DNA from: Tsukamurella sp. TY48
GTDB lineage: Bacteria; Actinomycetota; Actinomycetes; Mycobacteriales; Mycobacteriaceae
NCBI RefSeq assembly: GCF_019656655.1
Contig: NZ_BPMV01000001.1
Span: 1,426,001 to 1,490,000, forward strand
Direction of reading: 5' to 3'
Length of the DNA: 64,000 bases
The notes beneath the pieces are model-generated. The model was not told where the DNA came from, did not search any database, and saw nothing but the letters and a program-made list of their open reading frames with translations. Shown piece by piece: positions 17,143 to 26,435 of this stretch. A program made the position numbers and the translations under genes. Numbering within the stretch: position 1 is the first letter of the stretch; the number at the start of each line of letters is the position of its first letter.

Positions 17143-19182
17143 ATGCCCGAGAACGAGAAGCCCGATACGGACACCCCCGAAGGGGAGAAGAAGTACCTCT
17201 CGTCGAAGCAGTCGCTCGTCCCGATCGCGGCCGGACTGGCTTTCGGTTCGGAGATCAAGCGGTTCGGCCGCAGCCGCATGACGCGTGCCGCGATCGTGGT
17301 GCTGATGCTGCTGCCGCTGGTGTACGGCGCGCTGTACCTGTGGGCGTTCTGGGATCCCTTCGGCAACGTCAACAAGATGCCCGTCGCACTGGTCAACGCC
17401 GACAAGGGCACCACGGTCAAGGACCAGAAGATCAACGCCGGCGCCGAGGTCGAGAAGTCGCTCAAGGACGACAAGAGCCTGGACTGGAACATCGTCTCGC
17501 CCGAGCAGGCGCGGCAGGGCGTCAAGGACGGCACCTACTACTTCATGCTGGAGCTGCCGGAGAACTTCTCCTCGGCGATCGCCTCGCCGATGTCGGGCAA
17601 GCCCGAGAAGGCGCAGCTCAAGGCCGTCTACAACGACGCCAACAACTACATCAGCTCCACCATCGGCCAGACCGCGATGGCGCAGGTGCTCAACGCCGTC
17701 TCCACCCGCATCTCCGGCCAGGCGGTGAACCAGGTGCTGTCGATGATGATCACCGCTGGATCGGGGATCGAGCAGGCCGCCGACGGTGCCGGGAAACTGG
17801 CCGACGGCCTGGTGACCGCGAACGACGGTGCCGCCAAGCTCGCCGACGGCCTGGCCACCGCGAAAACCGGTTCGGCGCAGCTGAAAACGGGATCGCAGCA
17901 GCTCTCCGACGGCATCAATCAGGCCACCGATCCGATCATCGCGGTGACCCGCGCACTGTCCGGCCTGGGCGGTAACACCGCCGAGCTGCAGCAGAGCGCC
18001 ACCGCACTGGTGGAGGCGGCCGATAAGGCGGGGGTTTTCGTCAAGTCCCAGGACACCGTGCTGGCGGGGATCGATGCCGCGATCCGTCAGCTGGCCGCGA
18101 GCCCCGATCCGGCAGCGCGGCAATCGGCGGACACGCTGCGCACGGTGCGAGGTCAGCTCGCGCAGGCCTCGGTGACCGAGCAGACCAAGCAGCAGATCAT
18201 CGCCGCGCAGAACGGGGCGATCGCCCTCACCGAGCAGTTGCGCACACCGGGCAGCCCGTTGCAGACGGTCCTGGCGAAGGTGGGTGGCACGGGCGAGGAC
18301 CTGACCGCCAAGCTCAGCCAGTTGCGCGACGGTGCCGCACAGGTCGCCGCGGGAAACGCACAGCTCGACAGCGGCATCACCCAGCTCTCGGCGGGTGCCG
18401 GACAGCTCTCCTCCGGCACGGTCCAGTTGCGTGACGGCAGCCGCGAGCTGGCCACGAAGCTCGACGAGGGCGCGCAATCGGTGCCGAAGTGGTCGCAGGA
18501 GCAGACCTCCCAGGTGGCCTCGACCATCGGCGGGCCCGTGCAGCTCGATGCGACGCACGAGAACCGGGCTCCGAACTTCGGCACCGGTATGGCGCCCTTC
18601 TTCCTCACCCTGGCCTTGTTCTTCGGCGCGCTGGTGCTGTGGATGGTGTTCCGGCCCTTGCAGAACCGTCCGATCGCCGCAGAGGTACTGGCGATCCGCG
18701 TGGTGATGGCCAGCTATCAGCCGGCCGCCGCGATCGCCCTGTGCCAGGCCGTGATCCTGTACTGCGTGGTGCGATTCGCGCTGGGCCTGCAGGTGGCGCA
18801 CCCGGTGGGGATGCTGTTCTTCATGATGGGGGTGTCATTGGCCTTCGTGGCCTTCACTCAGGCGGTGAACGCCCTCGTGGGTCCCGCGGTGGGCCGCGTG
18901 CTGATCATGGCGCTGCTGATGCTGCAGTTGGTGAGCTCCGGCGGCATGTATCCGGTGGAGACCACGGCCAGACCGTTCCAGATACTGCACAAGTACGACC
19001 CGATGACCTACGGCGTGAACGGACTGCGGCAGCTGGTGTCCGGCGGCATCGATCACCGGCTGTGGCAGGCGGTGGCCGTGCTGGTGTTCCTATGGGTCGC
19101 CTCGGTGACGATCTCCTCGCTCTCGGCGCGACGGAACCGGCTGTGGACCCTGGACCGCCTGATGCCCCCGATCAAGATCTGA
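17143..19182 (+). CDS. YhgE/Pip-family membrane protein
   Basis: A 679-residue protein. One TM helix lies near residues 45-68, followed by a 400-residue extracytoplasmic region, then about five to six TM helices (near 485-660) resembling ABC-2-type permeases. The external region carries the heptad-like GAxxLxxG repeats of the family (GAGKLADGLVTANDGAAKLADGL, broken here across residues about 210-240 and again at 395-430), which form coiled coils. Relatives include phage-infection protein Pip and ESX-type EsaA-like proteins. Transport substrate is unknown. It follows the degenerate ATPase immediately. Its TGA stop is followed in the same frame by the acyltransferase sequence (see finding). Confidence 0.88.
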   Translation: MPENEKPDTDTPEGEKKYLSSKQSLVPIAAGLAFGSEIKRFGRSRMTRAAIVVLMLLPLVYGALYLWAFWDPFGNVNKMPVALVNADKGTTVKDQKINAGAEVEKSLKDDKSLDWNIVSPEQARQGVKDGTYYFMLELPENFSSAIASPMSGKPEKAQLKAVYNDANNYISSTIGQTAMAQVLNAVSTRISGQAVNQVLSMMITAGSGIEQAADGAGKLADGLVTANDGAAKLADGLATAKTGSAQLKTGSQQLSDGINQATDPIIAVTRALSGLGGNTAELQQSATALVEAADKAGVFVKSQDTVLAGIDAAIRQLAASPDPAARQSADTLRTVRGQLAQASVTEQTKQQIIAAQNGAIALTEQLRTPGSPLQTVLAKVGGTGEDLTAKLSQLRDGAAQVAAGNAQLDSGITQLSAGAGQLSSGTVQLRDGSRELATKLDEGAQSVPKWSQEQTSQVASTIGGPVQLDATHENRAPNFGTGMAPFFLTLALFFGALVLWMVFRPLQNRPIAAEVLAIRVVMASYQPAAAIALCQAVILYCVVRFALGLQVAHPVGMLFFMMGVSLAFVAFTQAVNALVGPAVGRVLIMALLMLQLVSSGGMYPVETTARPFQILHKYDPMTYGVNGLRQLVSGGIDHRLWQAVAVLVFLWVASVTISSLSARRNRLWTLDRLMPPIKI

Positions 19183-19257
19183 CCCATCTCCGCACCCGCC
19201 GCGCCCACCGACCGCATCCCCGCTCTGACGGGGCTGCGGGCGCTGGCGGCGTTCGCG

Positions 19258-20259
19258 GTGTGCGTGACGCACGCGGCGTTCTGGGCCGGCGATTTCACCC
19301 CGGACGCGTGGGGCGCCGCGTACGCCCGCCTGGAGACCGCCGTCCCGGTGTTCTTCGCGCTCTCCGGTTTCCTGCTGGTGCGGCCGTGGCTTTCCGGGAC
19401 CGCCGATGTGCGCAGGTACTTCACGCATCGCGCGTGGCGGATCCTGCCCGCCTACTGGACGGTGGTCACGGCGGTCTACGTGATCTACCTGTGGCGTCCC
19501 GATCCGTCGACCTCCGGTCACGGCTGGGGCGGGTACCTGCGGAACATGCTGTTCGTACAGGTCTACGGGGTGGGGCACGTGCACACGGGCCTCGCGCAGA
19601 TGTGGAGCATGTGCGTGGAAGTGGCCTTCTACCTGGTGCTCCCGTTGCTCGGTATCGCGGTGGCGCGCTGTGCCCCGCGGTCCTGGGTGGTGCCCGCGGC
19701 GATGACGCTACTGTCCGCCGGATGGGTGGCGCTGGTGACGGCCACCGAGCTGTTCGGCAAGACGGCCCGCACCTGGCCGCCGAGCTACGCCGCCGCGTTC
19801 GCCGCGGGAATCACGGTGGCGCTGTACGTCGATCGCGTGCGGTGGACGCGACGGCGGCGGTGGGCGCTCCTGTCGGTATCCGCCGTGAGCTACGCGGTCC
19901 TGCTGACACCCGCCGCCGGCCCCATCGATCTGGCGCTGCCGAATCCCGGGCAGGGCGTACTGAAGTACCTGCTGGAGGCGCTGATCGGCGGGCTCCTGGT
20001 GGCGTGGGCGGCCAGCGGACCATCGCGCGTGCTGGCATCGCGCCCGCTCGTGTGGCTGGGCGGAATCAGCTACGAGTACTTCCTGATCCACGTGATGGTG
20101 ATGGACGTGGTGGTGCTGGACCTGTTCGGCTGGTCGCTGTTCCAGGGGTCGACATGGCCGATCGTCGCGGTCACCACGGTGCTGACCGTGCCCGTGGCAT
20201 GGCTGCTGCACACCGGGGTGGAGCGGCTGCGGCGCGCTACCCGCGCAATCGCGCGATGA
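19258..20259 (+). CDS. Acyltransferase family 3 (OafA/YrhL-like) membrane protein; start unresolved
   Basis: A polytopic O-acyltransferase. Family landmarks: DRIPALTGLRALAAFAV at the N-terminus, VTHAAFW with the active-site-like histidine, VPVFFALSGFLLVRPW, TQMWSM-like AQMWSMCVEVAFYL, and a final SYEYFLIHVMV. The conserved opening begins at base 19210, before the first available start (GTG 19258), and no ATG, GTG or TTG lies between the YhgE stop and 19258 in this frame. A GTG start would delete part of helix 1. The frame is continuous with YhgE across one TGA. Possible answers are a non-canonical start (ATC 19186 or CTG 19225), stop readthrough, or a sequence error. Acyl substrate unknown. 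Confidence 0.75.
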   Translation: MCVTHAAFWAGDFTPDAWGAAYARLETAVPVFFALSGFLLVRPWLSGTADVRRYFTHRAWRILPAYWTVVTAVYVIYLWRPDPSTSGHGWGGYLRNMLFVQVYGVGHVHTGLAQMWSMCVEVAFYLVLPLLGIAVARCAPRSWVVPAAMTLLSAGWVALVTATELFGKTARTWPPSYAAAFAAGITVALYVDRVRWTRRRRWALLSVSAVSYAVLLTPAAGPIDLALPNPGQGVLKYLLEALIGGLLVAWAASGPSRVLASRPLVWLGGISYEYFLIHVMVMDVVVLDLFGWSLFQGSTWPIVAVTTVLTVPVAWLLHTGVERLRRATRAIAR

Positions 20260-20746
20260 CGGCGTCGATCAGCTCGTGCCGCTTGTGCGACGGTGCGTCC
20301 CACAGCTTTCCGGTGAGCCCCTCGAGCGCCGCGACGGCGGGCTGCAGTTCGGCGAGCGCCTTGGTGCGCTCGTCCTCGGGGAGCTGAGCGGCGGCGATGA
20401 TCCGGTCGTCGAGTTCGAAGACGGCGTCGTCCAAATCGTCCAGATCGCCCGGGGTTCCCTTCACCGCCGAGTCCGGGGGCGGCGGCACCGCGACCGGGTT
20501 CCCGCCGCCGTGCACATCGGCGATCGCGTAGCGGACCCGCTGGTGCAGTTGGGCTTCCGGTGCGCTGGAGGTGGACCACTCCGCGGGCGCGCGGCCGGGA
20601 CGGCCCGGGATCAGGTCGGAGGAATGCACGAAGGTCTGGATCTGTTTGTTGGAGTCGCGCAGGAACCAGACGACCCCCACCAGCAGGGCGACGGCCACGA
20701 CCGCGACCACCACCACGATCACGATTCCGAGAGTGCTCACACCCAT
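20237..20746 (-). CDS. Membrane-anchored conserved hypothetical protein
   Basis: A 169-residue protein with a single N-terminal TM helix (about 5-28), a short basic segment, then a soluble domain rich in acidic residues and helices. I do not recognise the domain. It begins one base after the stop of the CoA-binding gene, so the two form an operon. Its last seven codons overlap the convergent acyltransferase gene by 23 bases. Confidence 0.7.
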   Translation of the reverse strand: MGVSTLGIVIVVVVAVVAVALLVGVVWFLRDSNKQIQTFVHSSDLIPGRPGRAPAEWSTSSAPEAQLHQRVRYAIADVHGGGNPVAVPPPPDSAVKGTPGDLDDLDDAVFELDDRIIAAAQLPEDERTKALAELQPAVAALEGLTGKLWDAPSHKRHELIDAVIARLRG

Positions 20747-20747
20747 A

Positions 20748-21176
20748 TCAGCTCACGTTCCCTCGTTTGACGATGTGCGACCGGCGCTGCTCGATGATCA
20801 GGCACCGGTCTTCGATGTAGAGCAGGCCTGCGGATTCCGCGATCTCGCGCGCCTCCGCCGACCGGATCCCCAACTGCAGCCACAGCGCGGTGGCACCGGC
20901 GGCCACGGCCTGCCGGGCGATCTCCGGGGTCTGCTCGGAGGGCCGGAAAACGTCGACCAGGCCCACCTGTTCCGGAATCTCGGCCAGCGAGCGGTACACC
21001 TTCTCGCCGACGATCTCGTCGGCGTGCGGGTTGACCGGGATGATTCGCCACCCCCGGCGCTGCATGTAGGCGGGAACCTCGTTCGCCGCCTTCTCGGGAT
21101 CCGCGCTGGCCCCGACCACCGTGATGGTGTCGTAGTCGCGCAGGATCCGCTCGATCAGCTCGTCCGTGGCGGTCAT
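20748..21176 (-). CDS. CoA-binding (YccU-like) domain protein
   Basis: A 142-residue single-domain Rossmann protein. The nucleotide loop is [17 protein letters not shown] (residues about 19-35), followed by [19 protein letters not shown] and VDVFRPSEQ, all typical of the CoA_binding family also found in succinyl-CoA ligase. Such stand-alone proteins bind CoA or acyl-CoA and may sense them; the exact role is unknown. ATG at 21176. It lies downstream of fadA2 on the same strand but behind a terminator-like hairpin. Confidence 0.85.
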   Translation of the reverse strand: MTATDELIERILRDYDTITVVGASADPEKAANEVPAYMQRRGWRIIPVNPHADEIVGEKVYRSLAEIPEQVGLVDVFRPSEQTPEIARQAVAAGATALWLQLGIRSAEAREIAESAGLLYIEDRCLIIEQRRSHIVKRGNVS

Positions 21177-21205
21177 TGCCTCAGTGTAGGCCCGGCCGCA
21201 ACGAC

Positions 21206-21249
21206 TTCGGGCCGTCCAGATGCTTGCAACAGCACCCGAACGGCCCGAA
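21206..21249 (-). terminator. Terminator-like hairpin after fadA2
   Basis: A 10-base-pair outer stem (21206-21215 with 21240-21249) enclosing a 4-base-pair inner stem (tgct/agca), 14 bases past the fadA2 stop. Confidence 0.55.
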
Positions 21250-21262
21250 AGGTCGTGCGGAA

Positions 21263-22546
21263 TCAGCCCTCGATGATGGCAGTGATGCCCTGGCCACCGG
21301 CGGCGCAGATCGAGACCAGCGCGCGACCGCCGCCGTTCTCCTTGATCTGCTTCGCGGTCGAGGCCACGATGCGGCCGCCGGTCGCGGCGAACGGGTGGCC
21401 GGCCGCCAAGGAGGAGCCGTTGACGTTGAGCTTGCTGCGGTCGATCGAGCCGAGCGGCTTGTCCAGGCCCAGCTTCTCCTTGCAGTACTCGGGCGACTCC
21501 CAGGCCTGCAGGGTGGCCAGCACCACGGAGGCGAAGGCCTCGTGGATCTCGTAGAAGTCGAAGTCCTGCAGCGTGAGTCCGTTGCGCTCCAGCAGCTTCG
21601 GCACCGCGTAGGTGGGCGCCATGAGCAGGCCGTCCTTGCCGCCCACGTAATCGACGGCCGCGTACTCGACGTCCTTGAGGTAGGCGAGCACCGGCAGGCC
21701 CTTCTCCTTGGCCCACTCGTCACTGGACAGCAGCACCGTCGAGGCGCCGTCGGTCAGCGGGGTCGAGTTGCCGGCCGTCATGGTGGCATCGCCCAGCGAG
21801 ACGCCGAAGACGGGCTTGAGGGTCGAGAGCTTCTCGACCGAGGAGTCGGGGCGCAGGTTGTCGTCGCGGGTGAGGCCGAGGTACGGGGTGATCAGGTCCT
21901 CGAAGAAGCCGCGGTCGTAGGCGGCCGCCATGTTCTTGTGGCTCAGCGCGGCCAGCTCGTCCTGCTCGGAGCGCGCGACACCTATCTCCTTGGCGGTGAT
22001 GGCGGCGTGCTCACCCATCGACATGCCGGTGCGGGGCTCGCCGTTGCGGGGGATGTCGATGCCCAGGTTGCCCGGGAGCTTGCCGACCAACTTCACGCGG
22101 TCGACGTTGCCCTTGGCGCGGTTGAGGTCGAGGAGCACCTTGCGCAGGCCCTCGGAGACGCCGATGGGGGCGTCGGAGGTGGTGTCGGTGCCGCCGCCGA
22201 TGCCGGCCTCGTACCGGCCCATGGCGATGCTCTGGGCGACGAGGTTGATCGCCTGCAGGCCGGTGGCGCAGGCCTGCTGCACGTCGAACGCCGGGGTGTA
22301 CGGGCTCAGCGGGCTGCCCAGCACCGACTCGCGGATCAGGTTGAAGTCGCGGCTGTGCTTGAGGACGGCACCGCCGACCACCGCACCGAGCTGCTCACCC
22401 TGCAGGTTGAAGCGGCTCACGAGGCCGTTCAGCGCTGCGGTGAACATGTCCTGATTGCTGGCCTTGGCGTACGCCCGGTCGGAGCGGGCGAACGGGATCC
22501 GGTTGCCGCCGAGAATCGCGACCGGACGAATTTCGGAGTTTGCCAC
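21263..22546 (-). CDS. fadA2: Acetyl-CoA acetyltransferase / 3-ketoacyl-CoA thiolase
   Basis: A 427-residue thiolase that cleaves 3-ketoacyl-CoA in beta-oxidation or condenses in reverse. The acylated Cys93 is in QQACATGLQ, the catalytic histidines are in EIHEAFA and [17 protein letters not shown], and the second cysteine is in SICAAGGQG. The long insert and [20 protein letters not shown] fit the FadA2/FadI-like trifunctional-type clade. GTG start at 22546 with GGGAG six bases upstream. It is divergent from fabG4 over a shared operator region, the same arrangement as Rv0243/Rv0242c. Confidence 0.93.
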   Translation of the reverse strand: MANSEIRPVAILGGNRIPFARSDRAYAKASNQDMFTAALNGLVSRFNLQGEQLGAVVGGAVLKHSRDFNLIRESVLGSPLSPYTPAFDVQQACATGLQAINLVAQSIAMGRYEAGIGGGTDTTSDAPIGVSEGLRKVLLDLNRAKGNVDRVKLVGKLPGNLGIDIPRNGEPRTGMSMGEHAAITAKEIGVARSEQDELAALSHKNMAAAYDRGFFEDLITPYLGLTRDDNLRPDSSVEKLSTLKPVFGVSLGDATMTAGNSTPLTDGASTVLLSSDEWAKEKGLPVLAYLKDVEYAAVDYVGGKDGLLMAPTYAVPKLLERNGLTLQDFDFYEIHEAFASVVLATLQAWESPEYCKEKLGLDKPLGSIDRSKLNVNGSSLAAGHPFAATGGRIVASTAKQIKENGGGRALVSICAAGGQGITAIIEG

Positions 22547-22572
22547 GGGTTTCTCCCAGTGATCGAGGGTTG

Positions 22573-22602
22573 CTACTACCGAGTATTCTTACTCTGGAGT
22601 AA
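22573..22602. promoter_or_regulatory. Operator region shared by fadA2 and fabG4-htdX
   Basis: TTACTCTGGAGTAA (22589-22602) is a palindrome with 6-base perfect arms. A weaker copy, CTACTACCGAGTAT (22573-22586), sits one helical turn and a half away. They lie in the 105-base divergent gap, so one bound regulator could control both transcripts. Arms match the fadE5 and tetR sites. Confidence 0.65.
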
Positions 22603-22651
22603 GTTGCTTGTCGATAGCCTATCGGAACCCCACACGGATGAGGAACCTCAC

Positions 22652-24010
22652 ATGCCTGATGCACCCAGCACAGACTTCTACGCGGCGTTCGTGAAGTCGG
22701 GCCCCGGCTCCTTCCTGGCCAGCCGTCTCGGCCTCCCGCAGCCCCCGTCGCTGCGCCGCTACCAGCCCGGCAAGCCCGCGCTGGCCGGCCCCGTCCTGCT
22801 CGGCGGCAGCGGCCGCCTCGTCGAGCCGGTGCGCGAGCTGCTCTCGGACTACGACCTCGTGGTCAACAACGGCGGCGCCCGCGGCGCCGAGAAGCTCGGC
22901 GGCGCGGTCTTCGACGCCACCGGCATCACCAACATCGACGATCTCAAGGGCCTGTACGAGTTCTTCGGACCGCAGATCCGCTCGCTGGGCAACAGCGCCC
23001 GCATCGTGGTGCTGGGCACCACCCCCGAGCTGATCGAGGACCTCGACGAGCACATCGTCCAGCGCGCGCTGGAGGGCTTCACCCGCTCGGTGGCCAAGGA
23101 GCTGCGCGACGGCGCCACCGCCCAGCTGGTGTACGTGCACCCGAAGGCCTCCACCGGCGCCTCCGGCCTGGCCTCGACGCTGCGCTTCCTGCTGTCGGGC
23201 AAGTCGGCCTACGTCGACGCCCAGGTCATCCGGATCACCGACAAGGACGCCGAGGCGCCCGCCGATTGGGACAAGCCGCTCGCCGGCAAGGTCGCCCTCG
23301 TGACCGGCGCCGCCCGCGGCATCGGCGCCACCATCGCCGAGGTGCTCTCGCGCGACGGTGCGCACGTGATCGCCGCCGACATCCCCGCCGCCGGCGAGGC
23401 CCTGTCCGAGGTGGCCAACAAGGTGGGCGGTACCGCGCTGCCGCTGGACGTGACCGCCCCCGACGCCGGGGCCAAGATCGCCGAGCTGGTGAAGTCGCGG
23501 CACAGCGGCCTGGACATCGTCGTGAACAACGCCGGCATCACCCGCGACAAGCTGCTCGCCAACATGGATGAGGGCAAGTGGAACTCGGTGATGGCCGTGA
23601 ACCTCAAGGCCCCCAAGCAGCTGGTCGACGACCTGCTCGCCGCCGGTGCGCTGAACGAGGGCGGCTCCGTGGTGGACGTCTCCTCGATCGCCGGCATCGC
23701 CGGTAACCGCGGCCAGACCAACTACGGCGCCACCAAGGCCGGCGTGATCGGCATCGTCGACGCCTACACCCCCGTGCTGGCGGAGAAGAACATCACGATC
23801 AACGCCGTGGCCCCCGGTTTCATCGAGACCGCCATGACCGCCGCGATCCCGCTGGCCACCCGCCAGGCCGGTCGCCTGATGAACTCGCTGCAGCAGGGCG
23901 GCCAGACCGTGGACGTCGCGGAGACCATCTCCTACTTCGCGGCCCCCGCCTCGGCGGCCGTGACCGGCAACGTGGTTCGCGTGTGCGGTCAGAGCCTGCT
24001 GGGTGCCTGA
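22652..24010 (+). CDS. fabG4: 3-oxoacyl-ACP/CoA reductase, FabG4 type
   Basis: A 452-residue high-molecular-weight FabG. Residues 1-200 form a degenerate Rossmann domain in which the usual glycine motif is altered ([10 protein letters not shown]); residues 210-452 are the active SDR domain. The latter has TGAARGIG (218-225), NNAG (292-295), catalytic Ser near 345 and the Tyr358-x-x-x-Lys362 pair. It reduces 3-ketoacyl thioesters to 3-hydroxyacyl thioesters, with NADH preferred in the mycobacterial enzyme (family knowledge). GAGGAA precedes the ATG. htdX follows after one base, so reductase and hydratase are co-expressed. Confidence 0.94.
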   Translation: MPDAPSTDFYAAFVKSGPGSFLASRLGLPQPPSLRRYQPGKPALAGPVLLGGSGRLVEPVRELLSDYDLVVNNGGARGAEKLGGAVFDATGITNIDDLKGLYEFFGPQIRSLGNSARIVVLGTTPELIEDLDEHIVQRALEGFTRSVAKELRDGATAQLVYVHPKASTGASGLASTLRFLLSGKSAYVDAQVIRITDKDAEAPADWDKPLAGKVALVTGAARGIGATIAEVLSRDGAHVIAADIPAAGEALSEVANKVGGTALPLDVTAPDAGAKIAELVKSRHSGLDIVVNNAGITRDKLLANMDEGKWNSVMAVNLKAPKQLVDDLLAAGALNEGGSVVDVSSIAGIAGNRGQTNYGATKAGVIGIVDAYTPVLAEKNITINAVAPGFIETAMTAAIPLATRQAGRLMNSLQQGGQTVDVAETISYFAAPASAAVTGNVVRVCGQSLLGA

Positions 24011-24011
24011 C

Positions 24012-24896
24012 ATGGCGAAGAACGTGACCGTGCTGCAGGCCCCGCCGTCGAGCCTGTCCGTGCTCACCCGCGGACTCAAGGGCATCCTCCCGGTGATCGG
24101 CAAGCAGGGGAAGCTCACGCCGGAGACGCCGCTGCCCACCCGGGCCGTGGAACTCACGGTGGACGTCGACCCCGCGCGGGTGGCCGAGTACTGCGATGTG
24201 GTGGGACTGCAGAACACCGGCGAGGTGCCGGTGATGTACCTGTACGTGCTGTCCTTCCCACTGATCATGGACCTGTTCCTGTCGGACGATTTCCCCGCGG
24301 CGGCAGTCGGTTCCGTGCACGTGGAGAACACCATCACGCGGCGCCGTGCGGTGGTGCCGGGCGAGAAGCTGACGCTGCGCACCACGGTGGGCAACCTGCG
24401 GGAGCACCGCAAGGGCATGCTGATCGACTTCACCACGGAGTTCACCGACGCCGAGGGCGCCTCGGTGGCGTCCGAGGTGTCGACGATGCTGATCCAGCAG
24501 CGCACGTCCCTGTCGGGCGAGCCGGCCGGCCCGGCGCCGAAGGAGGGCCGCCCCGGCGCCCCCGATGCGCTGCTCTCGGTGGACGGTTCGCTGATCCGGC
24601 AGTACGCCTCCGTGGGCGGCGATCGGAATCCGATCCACATGTCGCCCTTGGGCGGCAAGGCCTTCGGGTTCCCGTCGTCGATCGCCCACGGCGCCTGGAC
24701 CGCCGCGGCCGTGCTGCGCATGGTGGAGGGCCACGTGCCCGATGCGGTGATCTACCACGTGCGGTTCGGCCGACCCGTGGTGCTGCCCGCGAAGATCGGC
24801 CTGTTCGTGACCCGCACCGACGAGAGCACCGAAATCGTCGCGAAGGATCTCAAGAAGGGTTACCCGCACGTGACGGCCACCGTCACTTCGCTCTAG
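24012..24896 (+). CDS. htdX: 3-hydroxyacyl-thioester dehydratase, HtdX-type double hotdog
   Basis: A 294-residue MaoC-like hydratase/dehydratase that interconverts 3-hydroxyacyl and trans-2-enoyl thioesters. Residues about 60-170 form a first, non-catalytic hotdog; the second carries the hydratase-2 motif YASVGGDRNPIHMSP with the catalytic Asp and His, followed by IAHGAWTAAAV. ATG at 24012 lies one base after the fabG4 stop; a GTG three codons upstream would overlap fabG4. A strong hairpin follows. With FabG4 it forms two consecutive steps of a fatty-acid elongation or oxidation cycle. Confidence 0.92.
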   Translation: MAKNVTVLQAPPSSLSVLTRGLKGILPVIGKQGKLTPETPLPTRAVELTVDVDPARVAEYCDVVGLQNTGEVPVMYLYVLSFPLIMDLFLSDDFPAAAVGSVHVENTITRRRAVVPGEKLTLRTTVGNLREHRKGMLIDFTTEFTDAEGASVASEVSTMLIQQRTSLSGEPAGPAPKEGRPGAPDALLSVDGSLIRQYASVGGDRNPIHMSPLGGKAFGFPSSIAHGAWTAAAVLRMVEGHVPDAVIYHVRFGRPVVLPAKIGLFVTRTDESTEIVAKDLKKGYPHVTATVTSL

Positions 24897-24906
24897 TCCG
24901 CTATTC

Positions 24907-24946
24907 GACGGTGCCCGCCCGGCTTCGGCCGCGGCGGGCATCGTCG
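24907..24946 (+). terminator. Terminator of the fabG4-htdX operon
   Basis: Stem 24907-24919 with 24933-24946 (one mismatch/wobble at the sixth pair), a 13-base loop, and GTTTCC directly after, 11 bases past the htdX stop. Confidence 0.8.
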
Positions 24947-25015
24947 TTTCCGGTGCGGCGGCCTGGCGCACGGCCAGGCGAGGCGGGCGGGGGTATTCGT
25001 CCAGGAAAGCCATGC

Positions 25016-25085
25016 ATGCCGCGCATACCCCTGTCGTCGCAGGTCACAGACGCTTCCGGCGAAGCTAGCCATGCGTCGCACGCAT
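25016..25085. repeat. Pair of ATGC(n)GCAT palindromes, left flank of MerR/hydrolase cassette
   Basis: ATGCCGCGCAT (25016-25026, inside a longer GTATGCGCGGCATGC reading on the minus strand) and ATGCGTCGCACGCAT (25071-25085), centred 57 bases apart. Two more copies lie beyond the other end of the cassette. Confidence 0.6.
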
Positions 25086-25094
25086 CGCCACGAC

Positions 25095-25457
25095 TCAGCG
25101 GCGGGGATCGTCGCCATCCAGATAGGCGCGGAGCGCATCCCTGCGCACCGCGATGCATTCGACGCAGCGGCACATGCGCTCCCACTCGTCCTCGACCGCA
25201 CGCCGGGCCTCGGGGTCGAGGTGCTCCGCGGACACGCCGCCGGCCCCCGACGCGGCATCAATGATATCGGCCACCAGACGCATTGGAATCCCCGAGTTCA
25301 CCAGATCACCTATCTCACAGGCTCTTTCAGTGAGCGAATCGTCGTAGTCCCGGTACCCGTTCGCGGCGCGACCCGGCACCAAGAGGCCTACCTCCTCATA
25401 GTGCCGCAGGCTCCGCTCGGTGATACCTGTGACCGCCGCGAACTCGCCGATACGCAT
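25095..25457 (-). CDS. MerR-family transcriptional regulator
   Basis: About 120 residues. The N-terminal winged helix is standard (MRIGEFAAVTGITERSLRHY, with YRDYDD near 40), followed by a dimerisation coiled coil with two cysteines in MCRCVECI (about 95-102). Such a cysteine cluster could bind metal or sense redox change (inference). ATG at 25457 is favoured because GAGGGG lies 7 bases upstream; an ATG two codons earlier is too close. It is divergent from the hydrolase gene across a MerR-type operator. Confidence 0.85.
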   Translation of the reverse strand: MRIGEFAAVTGITERSLRHYEEVGLLVPGRAANGYRDYDDSLTERACEIGDLVNSGIPMRLVADIIDAASGAGGVSAEHLDPEARRAVEDEWERMCRCVECIAVRRDALRAYLDGDDPRR

Positions 25458-25478
25458 TCGCATTCCCCTCTCGTCTTG

Positions 25479-25500
25479 ACCTTGACGCTAGCGGGAAGGT
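25479..25500 (+). promoter_or_regulatory. MerR-type operator/promoter
   Basis: A near-perfect 22-base palindrome, ACCTT(n2)CGCTAGCG(n2)AAGGT, overlapping a TTGACC -35-like box (25476-25481). This is the usual position of MerR operators in the long spacer of the target promoter. It lies 15 bases before the hydrolase ATG. Confidence 0.7.
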
Positions 25501-25514
25501 TCGACGATCGCGGC

Positions 25515-26435
25515 ATGAGATTCACTGAGATCCGCGACCACGTCCTCGGCGACCCCGGCGGCACCCCCGTCCTGCTGATCCACGGCTTCACCGTGGACCA
25601 CCGCCTCCTGCTGCCTCTCGACGGAGCCTTCGCCCGCTCGTCCGAATCCTGGTGGCGGCACTACATCGACCTGCCGGGCTTCGGTGCCAGTGCCGCCGGA
25701 CCCGAGATCGACGGTGCCGACGCGCTGGCGCGGGCCGTCGAAGATTACGTCGATGCCCAGTTCGGCGACGCGCCTTTTGCTGTGGTGGGTAGTTCCCTGG
25801 GTGGGGCGCTCGCCCGTCACGTGGCCTGCTCGATGCCGGATCGGATGCTCGGGGTTTGCCTTCTCGTGCCCTCGGTCGTGCCGCTCGCCACGCGCGATCG
25901 CCCAGCGCCGATCCGATTCGACGAGGACCGCACGCTCCTCAGTGAACTCCCGGACGCCGACCGCGCGGCGTACGAGGAGATGGCCGTCGACCTGACCCGC
26001 GACAACTGGGAGCGCTATCGCGAAGCGGCCCTGCCGGGGATCCGGGCGTACGACCGGTCAGTGGCGGCACGCATCTACGCGGACTTCACGCTGAACACCG
26101 AGCCGGAGTCGCTTCTGTCCGCACCGATCGATTCGCCATCACTGCTGGTCACCGCCCGCCAAGATGCCGTCGTGGGGTACACGGACCAGATGCGCCTGCT
26201 CCCGCACTACCGACGTATGGCGCTGGTCGTCGCCGATCGCGCTGGGCACAATGTGCACATCGACCGCCCCGAGCTGGTGCAAGGTGCGCTTGCCGATTGG
26301 GTCGACCGCATGGAGCGCGAGCACCCCGAGGGAGAGACACCGACCGACGCGACCCGGGCGAGTGTCCGCACATCGACGGCCAGTGGCGGCTGGAACAGTC
26401 CGGCAAGCGCGGAAGGCGATGCGCCGCACGCATAG
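25515..26435 (+). CDS. Alpha/beta-fold hydrolase under MerR control
   Basis: A 306-residue soluble hydrolase. LLIHGFTVD forms the oxyanion region, GSSLGG is the nucleophile elbow, an acid is expected near ARQDAV, and the catalytic histidine is in RAGHNVHIDRPE. There is no signal peptide. The last 35 residues are polar and probably disordered. It resembles esterases/lactonases of small molecules; the substrate is unknown and may be the MerR effector or related to it (inference). The start ATG at 25515 leaves a very short leader. Confidence 0.82.
   Translation: MRFTEIRDHVLGDPGGTPVLLIHGFTVDHRLLLPLDGAFARSSESWWRHYIDLPGFGASAAGPEIDGADALARAVEDYVDAQFGDAPFAVVGSSLGGALARHVACSMPDRMLGVCLLVPSVVPLATRDRPAPIRFDEDRTLLSELPDADRAAYEEMAVDLTRDNWERYREAALPGIRAYDRSVAARIYADFTLNTEPESLLSAPIDSPSLLVTARQDAVVGYTDQMRLLPHYRRMALVVADRAGHNVHIDRPELVQGALADWVDRMEREHPEGETPTDATRASVRTSTASGGWNSPASAEGDAPHA

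Noticed and set aside
17110-18801. A 563-codon minus-strand frame opposite YhgE, and similar frames opposite fabG4-htdX (22619-24721) and fadD (5903-7717)
   Set aside because: All mirror well-supported genes and have shadow-type composition.
19180-19182. TGA as a selenocysteine codon
   Set aside because: No SECIS-like hairpin follows at the required distance that I can see, and neither family uses selenocysteine; readthrough, odd start or error are simpler.
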